Assembly (NCBI GenBank): GCA_003993805.1
Contig: RSEF01000014.1
Location: forward strand, 1,185,774 to 1,249,773
DNA length: 64,000 nucleotides
Direction: 5' to 3'
From: Himantopus leucocephalus
Taxonomy: Eukaryota; Chordata; Aves; Charadriiformes; Recurvirostridae
Shown here: one piece after another, positions 12,950-26,700 of the stretch
Layout: the number at the start of each line of letters is the position of its first letter
Position numbering within the stretch: position 1 is the stretch's first letter
Made by a program: the position numbers and the translations under genes
The notes under the pieces: model-generated
Seen by the model: only the letters and a program-made list of their open reading frames with translations
Database searches by the model: none
What the model was told of the DNA's origin: nothing

Positions 12950-12976
12950 CTGAGGGAAAGCGGCCGCGCGCCGGCG

Positions 12977-13066
12977 GGCGGCAACCGGGCGTGAGGCGAC
13001 GGCGCGAGGCGGGAGGCGGCACCTCAGGTGCCGCCTCGCGCCGTCGCCTCACGCCCGGTTGCCGCC
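12977..13066. repeat. 90-bp near-perfect palindrome in the CpG island
   Basis: The left arm (12977-13024, 48 nt) and right arm (13026-13066, 41 nt) are exact reverse complements, except that the left arm contains one extra 7-base unit (a tandem duplicate of GAGGCGG near 13007-13020). The centre is CACCT-C-AGGTG with a single unpaired base at 13025. Both strands therefore translate to near-identical Arg-rich peptides here. A single ambiguous base (N) follows at 13099. It could be a true cruciform-forming promoter sequence or a fold-back assembly error in hard-to-sequence GC-rich DNA. Confidence 0.95.
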
Positions 13067-16000
13067 TTTTCCCGCTCCCGCCCGGCAGACGAATCCTCNT
13101 TTTTTTTTTAACCGGCTTGGGTCCAATTCGCGCCGAACCGACCTGCGGCCGTTTCAGATGGGGCTTTTTCACGGGCTGGTGGCGTTAAAAATGGCCGCAA
13201 CAAAAAGCGGCGGGGCGGCTCGCGTGCCTTAGCGAAAGGAAATTTTGGCGGTAAATTGACAAAGTTCCACAGTTAATCAACAACGTCCGCGTACAGGCGT
13301 TGATTTCTCTGCCGCGTAGGTATTTTTGACCAGTCTTTACTTTTGAAAGGCTGATACTGGCAGCTCTGCTCAAAGCGGAGCCGAGTGCGACGTTGGGTCT
13401 GTGGGGCCTTCAGCCCGCGTGGGCCCTGCCAACGGCCGGGTGCTGTGACTGCTTGCAGCGTGGGTACACCTTTAAAGACACTATCTTCCCCCCCACCGCC
13501 ATCTGACAAACAGCCATCCTCACATACGACTGCCACAAATGCACACAAACCATTTCACAGGCAAAAAATGGTCCAAATCCTCCAAGACTGAGGGTTTTTT
13601 TAAGCAAAAGGCTTGCTGGCAGCATTTGGCCTCAGCGGAGTGAGAACAAGAGTGAGATGCAACACTCCCACAGCCCTGCGAGGTTTGCGAGTACCTGGCG
13701 TAGGTGCAAGGTAACTGTAATTAAATGTCCAGTGTCTAAAAAAGTGTACGTAATGGATTGCTTCAGTTGCCTTTTTCTCCCATACTGGTATTGGCTTTCT
13801 AATCTGAAAGATCTCATTATCTGATGATAGTAGTGAAGTAGGGAGTTTTTGTAATCTGGCTGCACAGTGCCTCTTTTCGTAAGCCTAATTCTACTTTACA
13901 AATCAAATCCAAAGGTGAAAAATAATATCTTCTGATAAGGACAGTTGCTTTTTCTAAATGACAGCCAAGTAGGATTTGCACATACCAGCAGGATTTTGTT
14001 TGCGTTGAAAGTGCTTTAGATTCTGATCTGAAGAATAATGAAACAAGTAGTAAGATTCAGAGGCATCCTTTATTAAGGGAATATTCCTCGTGATCCAGTG
14101 AGGCTACAAATAAAATTTCACAGGATGTATCTTTTGTTGCAGTGTTACAGAAGCAGATGAAGTACACGGCAGGTTAGTAGTAAGAAGCATTGTGCAAGTA
14201 TTTAGCTTTACAGAGGTGTGCATGATGGGACAAATAGGCTTTCTAATATAAAAATGAATTTTTAATAATAATCTCATAATCTGATGGAAGAATCAGGTTT
14301 AGGAATAAATCTGTTGTTCCTAACACATGAATTTTGAGTCTCCAGTGGGAAACTATCCTCAAGAAAAACAAGCAAGGTGGTGGTGTTCCATACGTGGCAG
14401 TTCCTGGGCTCTTTGGTCCCGTACTGTCCTCTGGGGCTGTTGGACACTCACTTCATAGCAACTCTGTCCTGGTGTAAAACCATCGACTCAATGCAGTTAC
14501 TCCTCATGTATAGAGTAGTGAGATCTGAATCAGGCCCAAATACACACACGCAGTTTCAAACAGGGTTGCAGTCAGCATATCACTGACTTGGAGGTGTCTC
14601 TAAACGGAGAGGTTAAAACACATCATCAGTAACTTCCAGGAAAGTCAGCACAGAAAGGCTTCTTTCTGTGTGAAGCCTGAGCATCGTCTAGCTGACCTTC
14701 AGTTCATGCAATGGGACAGCGTCCATTTTTGCCATCTGTGGTGATGGCAAACTGCTCTTTATGGGCAGAGAGCCCGTGATAACAAATTTTGACAGTGCCA
14801 GGCTTCCGCACCAGTTGCGCATGCATTGGATTTACTGGTCACACAGTACAGTGAAGTGAGCTGTTTGAACAAAAAAAAACGAAAAAGATTCAAAGTGTTC
14901 TTGAACATTCTGACAGAGTCCTCACAGCTCAGGAAGTTGATGGAAAACTTTTACTCCAAACCATCAAATAATTGAGCTTTATAAATACGCTCAAGCAAAT
15001 CTGCTGACAAGTACCAGATAAAAGTGTCTTCCACTTGGGATTAAGCGCTTTCCTTTTCAAAAGGAAGTTGTGGTCTTAGCATGTGGTTGCCCCATGCAGC
15101 CTTCCCTTGGGCTTTTAGAGGGCAGGAGGTGCTCAAGGAGCCAGAAAAACCAGACTTCAAACAGGCCAAATCACTAACAGCTCTGAAGAGCCCCAGACCT
15201 CAGAGCCTGATTCTGATCCTGTGTACCTCATTGTGAAATGGGAGACACATTCAAACAGATGCCCTAAAACAGCTAAAAGCCCTAAGAGCAGCATTCAAGC
15301 CAGGCAATGTTTTAGCACAAGGCAACACTGCTCTCTATAAAAGGAGCACAGCAGTAATTATGACCAACTTGTGATCCATGTTCCTTAAAATTTTTATGAC
15401 CTATTGGAAAATTTCCTCCAGATTTTCAGGGGCAGTTTTTATACTGAAAATGTGGATTTTCCTAATCTCTGTATATAATTTCTGTGACTGATAAGGCAGT
15501 GAGGAACAGCAGTGCATGCTCAGTCTCATGTGTGTCCTACTGAAAGCATGTCTGGAGACAAGATTTGTATCCAAACCACAATAATTTATAGGCCATAAAG
15601 ATCTGAGTCTTCAGTGTAAAGTCAGCCCTGCGTATGGGTGGGAGCCTCAGCATGAGACACTTCTGCACTGAGTGAAAAAGCAGAGTGGGGAGAGGAGCAG
15701 GCTTTCTCTCTGACAACATCCTCCTTTCCCTGTATTTATAGAAATTATGTAAAACCTGGAAAGGAGGGTACAGCAGGTATGGCATTCATTTTTAAAACTG
15801 TGCTATGGCCAATGATCACTAACTGCTCAAAATATCCTTCTTCTGTTGATAACAAAAATAGCCAAATAGAGGTAAGATGGAGGATAATTTAATTAGTTAT
15901 TTTTTTCCTGTGCTGATTTAAACTAGAAAATAAGAAGCTCAAGGCTGAGGTGCTCAAGAATTTGAAGATGAAAAAAAATATCACAAAAACTGAAAAACTG

Positions 16001-19000
16001 AACTGTACAAATTCTAAGAGCAAACAGATCAGAAATTACATAAAAGTTAAAACCATAAAGAGGACTTTTCTTATTATCGCATTCATAAATAATGACAGTT
16101 GCATCAGAAAATATTTAATCTGGCTACATGGAGGACATTTGAGAGAGTTACCACTTTGAAAATTCCTGATGTTGCCCATGTTGTGTGAGACTATTAGTAT
16201 CCAGCACAAAGTATATACGAGAAAAACCAGATTTGATTCTTAATAGACATGTATTGTCATGGTTGCACTTAACTGTCAAAGAGATGGTGTTTTAAGCAAG
16301 GATAACTAATGTGATTTGGCTAATTGGCTCTAAAATCCTAACAGATAATTGGCTTAAGTATTTTTTACCTCTGCATAGGTATGTACATTCAGCCTGGGTG
16401 TGTTTGAGAGGAGGTGGGTATCAATCTTGGCTACTTAGAATGAGCTAAAAAAGAACCACTTTCTGTTCCAGTAAAAATTTTACTCTGATCTACTTTGCTA
16501 GATACACCTATCCTGCTATAAAAATATACTTCCTCTTCCTTACAGTGTAGACATAGTCTAAAATTGAATCAGGTAACAAGACTTTGCACAAAGAAATAAG
16601 TGAAGTTGAGAGCAATGTTAATAAGCAATATCCTTTTCTCTACTTTGAAGAGCTTACAGTCCATCTGGTGAACAAACACTACAAGCTTATCTGAACTCCA
16701 ACTCACAGGCTGACTCATAGGCGGTTTAGAAGCACATTCTGTAATCAGTGAGAGACTAAGTTATTTCAGAGTGAAGATTTGCATTTTTCTTAAAAACAGT
16801 CATGTCCCTATCACATCAAAATTTAGATTTCAGATATATACTATCAGGGTGAAGGGGTAAAAGACATATCTGGGAATGAACTGATTTGTCTAAGGATAGG
16901 TATTCTCAGATGTGCTCAATCTTAAAAGAAAATCTGTGAAGAATTCAGAACAATTAGCAAATTTGTGTACATTCCTATGATTTAAAAAAATCATAACACC
17001 TAAGGAATGCACCTTAGGAACAGAAAAGATTGAAAATGGGCCATGAACATGAGCAGTGTTCAACAAGTAACCTGCAGTAGCGGTAGAGATATCTTCCTGA
17101 GGTTTGGGCTTCTCCCCTGAAGTGGCATTTTTTTTTTTTCTTTTCCTTCTATCACTAGTAGGAACAACATACCACCCTTAATCATTTTAGTGAAGCATTG
17201 TGCATATGGAGGACTTACACCTTTTCCTCGGGAAGCTGGCAGTCTTAGTGGTCTACACGTCAAATCTGAAAGAGCAAAACAGGGTAGGGAATCACTCCCT
17301 GAGAGGCTAATAAAAATTTCACCATCTCAGACTACAGTTCAGTTTCTGCTCTGCAGCAAGTTCCAAACTCACTGCTTTTTGTTTTTAAACAGTGGTGTAT
17401 CGCTGTACTTTAAAGGTAGGGGAAATGTATCTTGATTTTTATGGAACCACAGCACCATCATTAACTTACTCTGTGTTCTCCAATTCAGTCATTTTATGGT
17501 TTTCATGCACATTCTTCACCAGTCAGGTATACTGTTCCATGAATACTCACTACTCCATCTCTGCTTTTCATAAACAAACAAAACCCCAAGATCCCTTGCT
17601 ACGTACTCATTTTACATCTAGCTACTCTCCAAGTAAGTTGTAAAACCCAGGTTCTCTCTTAGCGTGCATTGGCACAACTGAAGTCAATGGAGACATGACC
17701 ATTGTGTGCAAGAAACGCCTTTAGTTCTGGTGGTTTTGTAAAACTTGAGATTCCAGCAAGCCCTTCTTAATCTGCTCTTGCTCCATTTTGGCACTTAATA
17801 GCTTGCAAATGCAAATTCTGGTGTCAATGTATATGCAAAAGCCAAATTTTTAACTCCAACATTTAATTCTGGTAACAGTATCTATAAACTACTATAAACT
17901 AACAGCATGAATAATCTTTATTTTTCACTTCTGGGTCAGTATAGTCAAAGACAATAACTGCAGGTACTTTTCTATGTTCAATTTATATAAAATATGTAAT
18001 ACTTATGTGGAATGTATATTACTTGTCCTTCTGAGAGAGAAGTTTAGTTCAGGACCTTGGCATATGCTCCACTTCAGGAAATGAAGGAAAATGGAAGAAT
18101 TATTCCCTTCACCATCACATTACAGCATTCCTTCTTCTTTAAAATCTCTTAGCATATATAACCTTTTACTACCAATGAGGCGAAATGTCACATATACGTA
18201 CTTTATATACAGCCCTCAGTGTTGTGACAGCTTTTTCTTTCAGCCAGTGGTCGAGGACAATCACGGAAGGATTACCCATCTGTTCTTGCCATGTGGCATT
18301 CTGTCTTCGGTAAGGAGATACTGCAGTTCACAGCTTCCTGCAGTTCTTTTTTCTGATGTTCTCTCATTAACTAAAAATTGTATTATTATCTTTCTGAGTT
18401 ACTAAGTTGGAAAGTCTGGAAGACTCATGAAGGTGACCTACTTTGGATTATCTAAGTTAGAACCAGCCACTGACTGTTGCAAATAACACTTTGTTTAGAT
18501 GCAGAAGGAACTGGTTTCTTTGGCTTCAGCTTTCATTCTGGGTTCTGCTTTTTTCTTTTTTCCTGTCTTCCCACTTGGTGGAAAAAGGCAGGTGGTACCC
18601 AAAAAAGGAATATCAAAAGGGAGGAGAAGAAAAAAAAAAGATATTTTTTCAGGAAAAATGACACCGGAGATTGTGTTTGCATGATTAGTCAGTTTTTCAA
18701 AACACCAACAGGGAGGGGTTTAGACTGCATTTATTACAAAGACATACCAATGGAAAGTGTATGTAGAGATTTCTTCTAGTAGTCACCTGCAACATTTTCC
18801 ATGTGTCTAAACTTTTCTTTGAGACATCGCTATCATTTGCTGCAGAAATAATAATTAGAAAGGAAACAAGCTTTTTAAAAGAAGATTCCAATACTCTCTC
18901 ATTTTGCCTACCACTGAAAAAGGCAGTATTTTAAAGACAAATAAGTTTCATTCTTAAGGTTCTGATATGATACAAGTTCATCTGTATGAAAGCTTGCTGT

Positions 19001-21504
19001 AAAAAATACCTGATAAAATAGCATGGCTATTCTTCATAAACAGGGCCATTTTGTGGTAATTGATTTAATACAACTTTTATGTCAGGGAACATTGTTTATG
19101 ATATTATGTCAAACCCAGTATTGGCAGCTTCAACAGATCATTTGCCTGCCACTGATGCACTCGTGTCCCTTGACCACACCGGGCAGTCCCACAGAAAACA
19201 GTGTGCTGGGTGGAGCTGGTACTATATGCCCATGTGTGACAGTGAAATTTTGCTGGATGTCTGCATAAATTTTCCAAACCTTTGGACCAATTTGCCTGGG
19301 CACGGGGTGTGAATGTGCTGTTTCCCCCTGGGAGAGAGGACCAGAACAGGTAGCCTGCATTTCCTGCTGCAGTTCTAGCAGCCAAGTTAGTAAAAAAGCA
19401 TTTCAGCTTACCTCTGAAATTGGTCTGTCAACACCACAGGCTTATCAAGGATATTATAAACCGAAGACAATTAGACAAATTTAAGGAAACAAGATTGATA
19501 ACTATCATTAATCTTGCTGCATTCAGATAGGCATTAACAAAAGTGGGTGCAAAAACCTGCTTGGCTATAATTCGGATGCTGCGAGAAAAGGAAGTATTCA
19601 GACAAGATATTTGATGTGCCTTAAAAGAAATACAGTTTTTGCAGGAGTAAGGTACGTCTATGTACAGCAAAGATGACTGCATCGTACACTATATGATTTC
19701 TTGTTTTAATAGCTTTTGAATTCGTAGAACTGGTAACACATTGTAAACACTTATTATCGAACATGAATCAGGAAAGATTTTGGTAAAGGTGATACTTCCT
19801 TTACAATCTTTGAGAATGACTATAATTTTTAAGGGTTCCAGCACCAACTTTTATCTATGCCCCAGATCTTCCATCACAATGAAAAAAACTCCATAAATAG
19901 GACCAAAACATGGAAGATTAATTGAGAATCTAGCAAACATACTCCTCCAGGGAACAAGTTCCCATCTTTGCAAGACAAGAAGGCAGTTTCTTGAAGCCCT
20001 ATGGCAACTGAGGAGCCAGAAGAAAATCCTCCTGAGCTAGCTAACTAACAGCAGTTTTGCAGTAGGAGACAGCAGAAGTATCTTGAAATGATTTTCTACA
20101 TCTGTATGGTTTTGGTTTTGATGAACTTAAGGACTGGGAGGAAAAAGAGCTGGTAAACCAATCTGTCTGCATCAGCAGCATCATACAAAACATACCAGCT
20201 GCCTGCGATTTCCAGAGCCATGCTGCTGATCGTGCCTAAGCAGTGGCTACCAAGTAGTGACCACTTGCACACACATGTAATCAGTGGTTTGTTTGCTGGT
20301 TTGCATGCCTGCAGCTGCACAAATTATGTACGTATGGAGATGGCCGAGATACACCACAGTACAGCACATACTGTTGTAACCACCTTTAAGGAAAAGGTGT
20401 GGTTTGGTGCCTATCATCATGGCTCCACCAGTTTTGAAAACTGATACTTACGCAAGAGCACTGTAGATGTGCAGACTCTTCAGCCCGGGACTGCTGGAGG
20501 AGGTGGCTTGCTTGCTTTCCGTGGTCTCACTGAAGGAGATTATACACGAGGTACAAGTCCTGCTGCTTCTACTTACTTGTGGGTATGCTGCATGTCTGAC
20601 AACTTGTTTGCCTGAAGAACATTCAGCAGAAAGGCCAAGTGGTGTTTGCCACGAAGGATAACTGTTCTGGCAGTGACACGATGTGCAGGAGACATCCACT
20701 TTTCATGTAAGAACTCAAATAACACACTCCCCCAAAACCCACCATAGGTGTGTACTACATGTGCTATATTGCAGAATTACTCGACTATCTAAATGCTGAT
20801 ATGTGCAAAATTCAGGCATGTACACGTATAAGCATTTTTCAATAGACAAATAGATGCCATGGGTAAAAAACCTTACCTCACAGAATACAGATTAGGGGTT
20901 GGAACTTAAATTACAATAGTTTGCCCCAGAAGTGACATTAATAAGTGTTACCTCTCTTGCAAAGGCACAGAAGATTTGGAAAAGAAACCAAGTATTATTC
21001 AGTGAAAGGGAAAATAAGTAGGTAGACCCTACAGTGATTACATTGTGCTTGTAAAACAATTCAAATATACTTCTGTTTTCTCTAAGTCTTTGACACTAAA
21101 TTACAGTATAAAATAAATTCTTCAGGAAGTTCATATAGCAAGTTATTTGTATATAATGTGCAAGCCACACTTAAGATCAAACAAAATACTAAGTTATGGT
21201 GAATTTTTATTCTGATTAATTCTGAACCATGTAATAAATTTTGACAACATATAAATGATCCAATTGAATACAATCTACATTCTCAGCAAAGTGCCTATTA
21301 CAATATACGGCTCTCTTTTGCCCTAGAATGGCTTCTAATATGTAGTTGCAATTTCGTGTAAGTGGGACGCACCTTTCTTGATGATCAGTGAAAGCAAAGT
21401 TTTGCATTAGGTTTTTCTTTTCCTGAAGAACTATTGCAATCAAATATTTCATATCTCTTACGACCTAAATAAGCACCTGGAAATTCCTGGAAATTCAAAG
21501 AATT

Positions 21505-21617
21505 AGGTCTCAACCCAGAAAAGCACTTAATGACATGTATGATCCCACTGAATTTGGTGGCATATGCAAGGGCTTCAAATAAAGCATGTCCTTATGAGCT
21601 TTGCTGAGTTGAGGCCT
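21505..21617. repeat. 113-bp palindromic MITE-like relic
   Basis: The 20-nt ends (21505-21524 and 21598-21617) are inverted and complementary at 17 of 20 positions, starting AGGTCTCAAC and ending GTTGAGGCCT. Pairing continues inward with lower identity (TAATGACATG against TAAGGACATG). Internal words AAAGCACTTAA and ATCCCACTGAATTTGGTGG match a palindromic amniote repeat I recall ('aaagcacttaagcacatg...cccactgaa...'). This suggests a short non-autonomous DNA element; no target duplication was identified. Confidence 0.65.
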
Positions 21618-23628
21618 TACAGAATGATGCTATGCAAATCAGGTTAAAAATATTCAGAAACTAAACTTGACTTAAAACTGAATGGAACCACTGATCAACA
21701 GTGGCTCTTTTTTTGATGTATTTGTAAAATAATTGTACAGGTTGTTTAAATTGTTCTTTTCCTACCTGCATATTCAGAAACATTTTTCAGGTTGCTGTTG
21801 ACTAGTAGGTGTGAGGTGTTTTTTCCTGAAAATTCATATGCAACATGTTATTGTCTCTGGATGAGCTTTGCCTGTGGCTGAACAAGGAAACAAGCTGCCC
21901 GGCTCAATGAAAGCTTATCCGATTTATCTGAGGAGAGATACATTTCTCCTCCCTTGCAGACCTATGACAGAAAACCTCAGAGGAGCAGAATAGGGAGGGG
22001 GAGTCAGCATCCCTGTTTCTCCTTGCTTAGCAGTGGCCTGCTAAGCTTTTGATTAGGAAGTGAACTTCTATAATTTGTTTGTCTAACAGTAAACATCTTC
22101 ACATTTCATAAGAGAGGTGTATTTGTATCGAAGTCTGGTGGTGACATCCAGTCTGAGAACTAGTCTAGTTCATAATCAGATGATGCAGAGAGTACTTTGG
22201 AAATGTTCTGATTTGCTATGCAGGCCGGTCCACAGCATAGTCATGATCCCAAATCTGTTCTCCAGCACTGTTGCTGCTCCAGGAGGCAGGATACAGCCAA
22301 CTCTTAACACAGATTTTATGCATGCATGTGCAAGCCTGTTTGTTTGAATATGTAGCCATACATTTAATTGGTAAAATTATTGCTAAAACATTGTTGCAAA
22401 TACACTCGTAAAAAGAGTAAATTGCAGCTGGCTGGTAGCATAGGTTGATTGCATTTCATAGCCCTAATCTCTTCACCTCACTTTGCACACAACTTCCATC
22501 ATCACAATTATTGGTTTGCAGTCTCAGAAGGAATGCCAAAGATGAAGCTGGAGTCTGACCCCGTCTCCCTTTGGAAGGAGCCTCTTCAAGTCAGTCCTTC
22601 TAAGACACTGGGTTAAGCACAGAGGAAAAAAACCCAGACTGTTTCACTATTTTTAGTACATAACTTTTCTGTGACTAAACAAAGAGATTTGTTTGACATG
22701 CTGTCAATCTGACATCTGTTTTAAGCATTAAAACATAAGTGAAAAGCCAGGGTACTATACACTTGTTAATGATCAGTTACTATTTATAAAAGATATTTAA
22801 GTGAATAAGGTAATTTGCTTGTTAGCCAGCAGAGAAGCTCTAGGTTTCTTCTCAATCAGTTAGATACAGGTAGATCTCACACTTCTATTACCTCTTCAAC
22901 CCTGGTCTTCCAGATTCACATAACTGTAGCTGACCCTATACAACACTGAAACTTCTCAGATGGCCACATTCTTCCCTGGAAACTGAACGCACAAATTTGG
23001 TAGCTCATTTTTCTAGATGAACTACACCGAAACAGATTCTTATCTCAGACTTGGATTTACCTGACCACAGATGGAAAATGCAAATAGGATCTGTAACATT
23101 TTTTTTAAGCCCCACGTTGTGAAGAAGGATGCATATTATGTGTTTCGTCCACTAGTCTCTCCTTTGTGCTGCACATAATTGGCAGAGCTTTTCAGTGAAA
23201 AACTATCTGGCCAAATTGTCTTACAGCCTCATGCTTTGCAAAAATCTGTCTTAGGTTAATCTATATTAGGAGTAATATTCAAGTTGACTCTGTGCTTATA
23301 TGAAAAACGCGTTTAAAAAGCTCTAGCAGTTACAATCCTTTTTGCTTGACTTTGTTCCCTGCTGTTGTTGGTCTCTCTTGGGATTTCTTGCAGAGTGGTT
23401 AAGCGATCTATACTGATTTTTCAAAAGCAAAGATAATAGGAGCTCTATTCATGGGTTAAACACTTACCTACTTTAATACAAGATGTGTAGGAGCAGCCCC
23501 TAATGACATTCAAATCTTGTTATTGCTGTGCTTCAGTGTAGGATGTACTTGGTTTTGTGGCTGCAAGAAGCAATTGCCAGAGACGACTGTAAATCTTGAA
23601 CAGCAAATAAATCCCACAGCATGTAGAT

Positions 23629-23708
23629 GCCCGATTCTGCTCTTACAGCAGTGTGTGTCTTTGGACTTCACTGCACTTGCTCCTGACTTACACCAATGAG
23701 AGTGAGAT
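23629..23708. repeat. Relic of an amniote palindromic repeat
   Basis: The segment begins GCCCGATTCTGCTCTTACA and continues through GGACTTCACTGCACTTGCTC to CTGACTTACACCAATGAGAG. The same vocabulary in the same order is found in an old amniote palindromic repeat that starts 'gcccgattctgctctcactta'. The right-hand terminus is degraded, so only part of the element can be recognised. Confidence 0.55.
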
Positions 23709-26700
23709 ATTGCAATCAATGGCTTGTACCAAACCTACCATTGTGTCTGACGCTAAGGGCATCAGCTCTTAACTTCATGTTGGTGTAAAACTCCTAACCC
23801 TTCCTTTGCAAAAGACTGCTGCCTATTCATAGTGTCTTGGCTTGTGAGCGTTCTCCTAAAACTAGTACTATGGCAAACTATGAGCATTCAATATTTCCGG
23901 GTTGCGTGTCCAACTTATGTCCTCCATGGCTTGCTAGCACCCCCTTTGCCTTCCCCCACCCTAAACTAGCAAATTTGCTAATACTGTGGAGGAAAGCCAA
24001 GTTTTGTTCCAAAGAAACGCAGATCCTAGCCAAATACATATTAAAAACTTTCATTGCTCTCTGTGCATCTGAAACCTTATGAACCATCTTTGCTGCAAGG
24101 AAAAGTTGTAATAGACATAGATCCAGAGGTATATCACAACAGGCTTGGTTTTACTCATTAATCCATCAAAGACGTTAAGCACAAATATTAGAACCCTAAG
24201 CAAAACATAAAGAAAGAGCTGCTTGAAAGCCAGGCTCATTTTCATAACACAAAAGCTAGCTAGATTACCGGATTAAGAGGTCTATTGATATTAGTTCCTT
24301 TTGTTTCACACAGAGAGTAAGAGATTAGAAAAAAAAATTAAGACTAGATGGAGAATCACTGGTTGATTAAATAGTATTGTAAAGTTTATTGCTAATTAAC
24401 GCCAAAGTATATAAAGGTGCACAAGTGAATCTGGTGTCCAAATGCCATTGAATTTCAATGGATGATCAATGCATGTAACTAATTTAAGTCTTTTTTAAAG
24501 AGGATGGTGTGAACTTTGCTGCGTTAGCAATGCTAACATGGTCTATGAAATGGAAACATAGGCACCTGTCAGCCAGATAGAGTAATTTTGGCATTTTAAA
24601 TGGCAAAATTCCCTCCTGAATGACCATAGGCATTTTCTCCGTTTCATGTGGTACAATACCAAGTGTTCTAGGTGTCAGAATAACCTTCAGAAAGGTTATG
24701 CCACCCAATCGACTGTAATCACTGCATGGCTTAAGCAGCCTCAAGCGCTACCTTATTTGATGATGACAAAATGAATCATTCTACCATATACGCTCTGAAA
24801 TGCACAGGAAGCATTCCAAACATATAAGCACAAGATGCAATGGATACTTGCAGATCAAATATAGGTGAAATTCATAATACTGCATTTGCATCAAATTTGA
24901 CATTTTTCTTTCACGTTTCCTTTATTATCGCTAGCTTGGATTATGATTTATTTATTTGGCATGTGTGTCATTATAAACAAAATATTTCCCTAAAAACCAT
25001 GATGAAACTAGACATCATATAGATTTTAAATTTGGTATGAATCACAGTCACTACCATCAACTCAGGAACAGGTCCTTAATCCATTTTTGTTGTGCATAGT
25101 GTAATCAAAACAACAGTTTTAAGTGCTTTTTTTCATCTCTCTCCCAATTCCAATTTTCAAATTCAATGTGTTTGTTCAAATAGCAAAGTCATCTCCTTAC
25201 AAACAATAGATGGGGATTCATTTGGAAACAGTTACTGTGCCTTTAAATAATCTGGTATATTTAGGTTTTATTTTTATTACTGCATGACTGAGATGAAATC
25301 ACCAAGTTTATCATAGGCTAAGAGCACACAGAGGATAAGTTAATGTAACTCAGCTGAAGCACAGTAAGTTTGAAGATGCAAGGAAAAGTTATGCTGGACT
25401 CAACTCAGGTGTAAATTCCCATTACTATTTATAAGACTGTAATTCCTGCAGGGATAACAGCGTCTTCTGTTTTAGTTTAAGGTATTTAGGGAAAGGTTAA
25501 CACTAAACTGAGAAAGTCAGCATGGATAGAGAGTGTATGACTGATAAAACATTCATAAGCAGGCAAGTCCCCTCTGAAGATACAGCCAGGGGCACTTACT
25601 GCTGGCCTGGGGACCAGGCCGGACACACATCATCTCCCCATCCAGCTGTCTTAGTGGGAGGGATCATCAATGCCAGCCACTTGTCACCACTCCCTGGTGG
25701 AAATAACTCTACTGCATACATTTACAGGAACACTCCTACAGTTCTTCAAGCAAATTTGTCTGAGATAGCTTAGACTATCCATTTAAAAACTGTTTAAACT
25801 TGCCCAGTTGGCTCTGTCAGAAGCCTATTAGACAGCACTCTCACAAACTGCTCTCCTTCAGAGCAGTAGTAAAGAGCATTTGAGAATGGTGACCTCGTCC
25901 TCTGACACAGCTGGATTGGGAAGGAAGTGGAAAGGAGCGAAAAGAGCAACTCCTCCCCGGGTTTCTAAATAATTGTGCAAAAGGGCTAAAAAAAGCACTT
26001 AGTCTTACTCTAGAGAAACAAAAAACAGTACCCTGAATGAGAAGGAACCCTTCTAGCTCTGCTGCTGTTTGTCTCACATTGCCATTTGGTTCCTCTTTTG
26101 GATTAATCTGTGAAATACCATCATCGACCAAGCACAATAACTCAGACCCGACAAGTATCATGGGAACTATCAAAAACCTTTGGAGGAAAAAGCGCTGTAC
26201 TCTTTATGAAGTCTCAGGAAATATACCCATTTAGTATTGTGTTAGTCTTTTAGAGGCGGCTTCGAGGTTGGGTTTCTTTACTGGTAAGACAAGATATTGT
26301 TTACACCACTGTAACTGCATGTCAGAATTACAGCTTACTGTCAGATAACTTTAGCAGTGGTGCAAATTTAAACTGACATGCAATATCACAAAAAGGCCAT
26401 AAATAATTAGAAAAGAGAATCACATAATATATTTGCACTTAGTACATATAAATACATACTGAAAACATTTCAAGTTGACAAAATAGCTTTGAACATCTCA
26501 AAATGGCTTTTTGTCTTTTTTTATAGATGATTGAATTCAGCTGATTGAATTTTAAGATGCTGCTGAAGATAGGAGAAAGGTGAGAAGTCAAAAAAGAAAG
26601 GTGGTATGACTAAGGCAACAGAAGGCAATAAAGACACACACAGATAAGGAAACAATTTGCTTAGGGGGGCGGCTCCAGCTACTGAAGGGATCTGTAGACA

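Larger units (their letters stand above)
11880..13240 (-). promoter_or_regulatory. XYLT1: CpG island, promoter and 5' UTR of XYLT1
   Basis: GC content and CpG density rise abruptly at about 11880 and fall again by about 13250. The island surrounds the XYLT1 start codon and covers the first 400 bp of the intron and at least 700 bp upstream. There is no TATA box, as expected for a housekeeping-type CpG promoter with dispersed start sites. Candidate sites seen by eye are a CRE half site GACGTCAG at 12594-12601, YY1-like AAGATGGC on the minus strand at 12942-12949, AAAATGGCCGC at 13188-13198, and an E2F-like TTTGGCGG at 13244-13251. The transcription start cannot be placed from sequence alone, and a divergent plus-strand transcript is possible. 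Confidence 0.85.

Noticed and set aside
12223..13188. 321-codon plus-strand open frame antisense to XYLT1 exon 1
   Set aside because: It is GC-driven, includes the palindrome and polypurine tracts, crosses the ambiguous base and resembles no protein.
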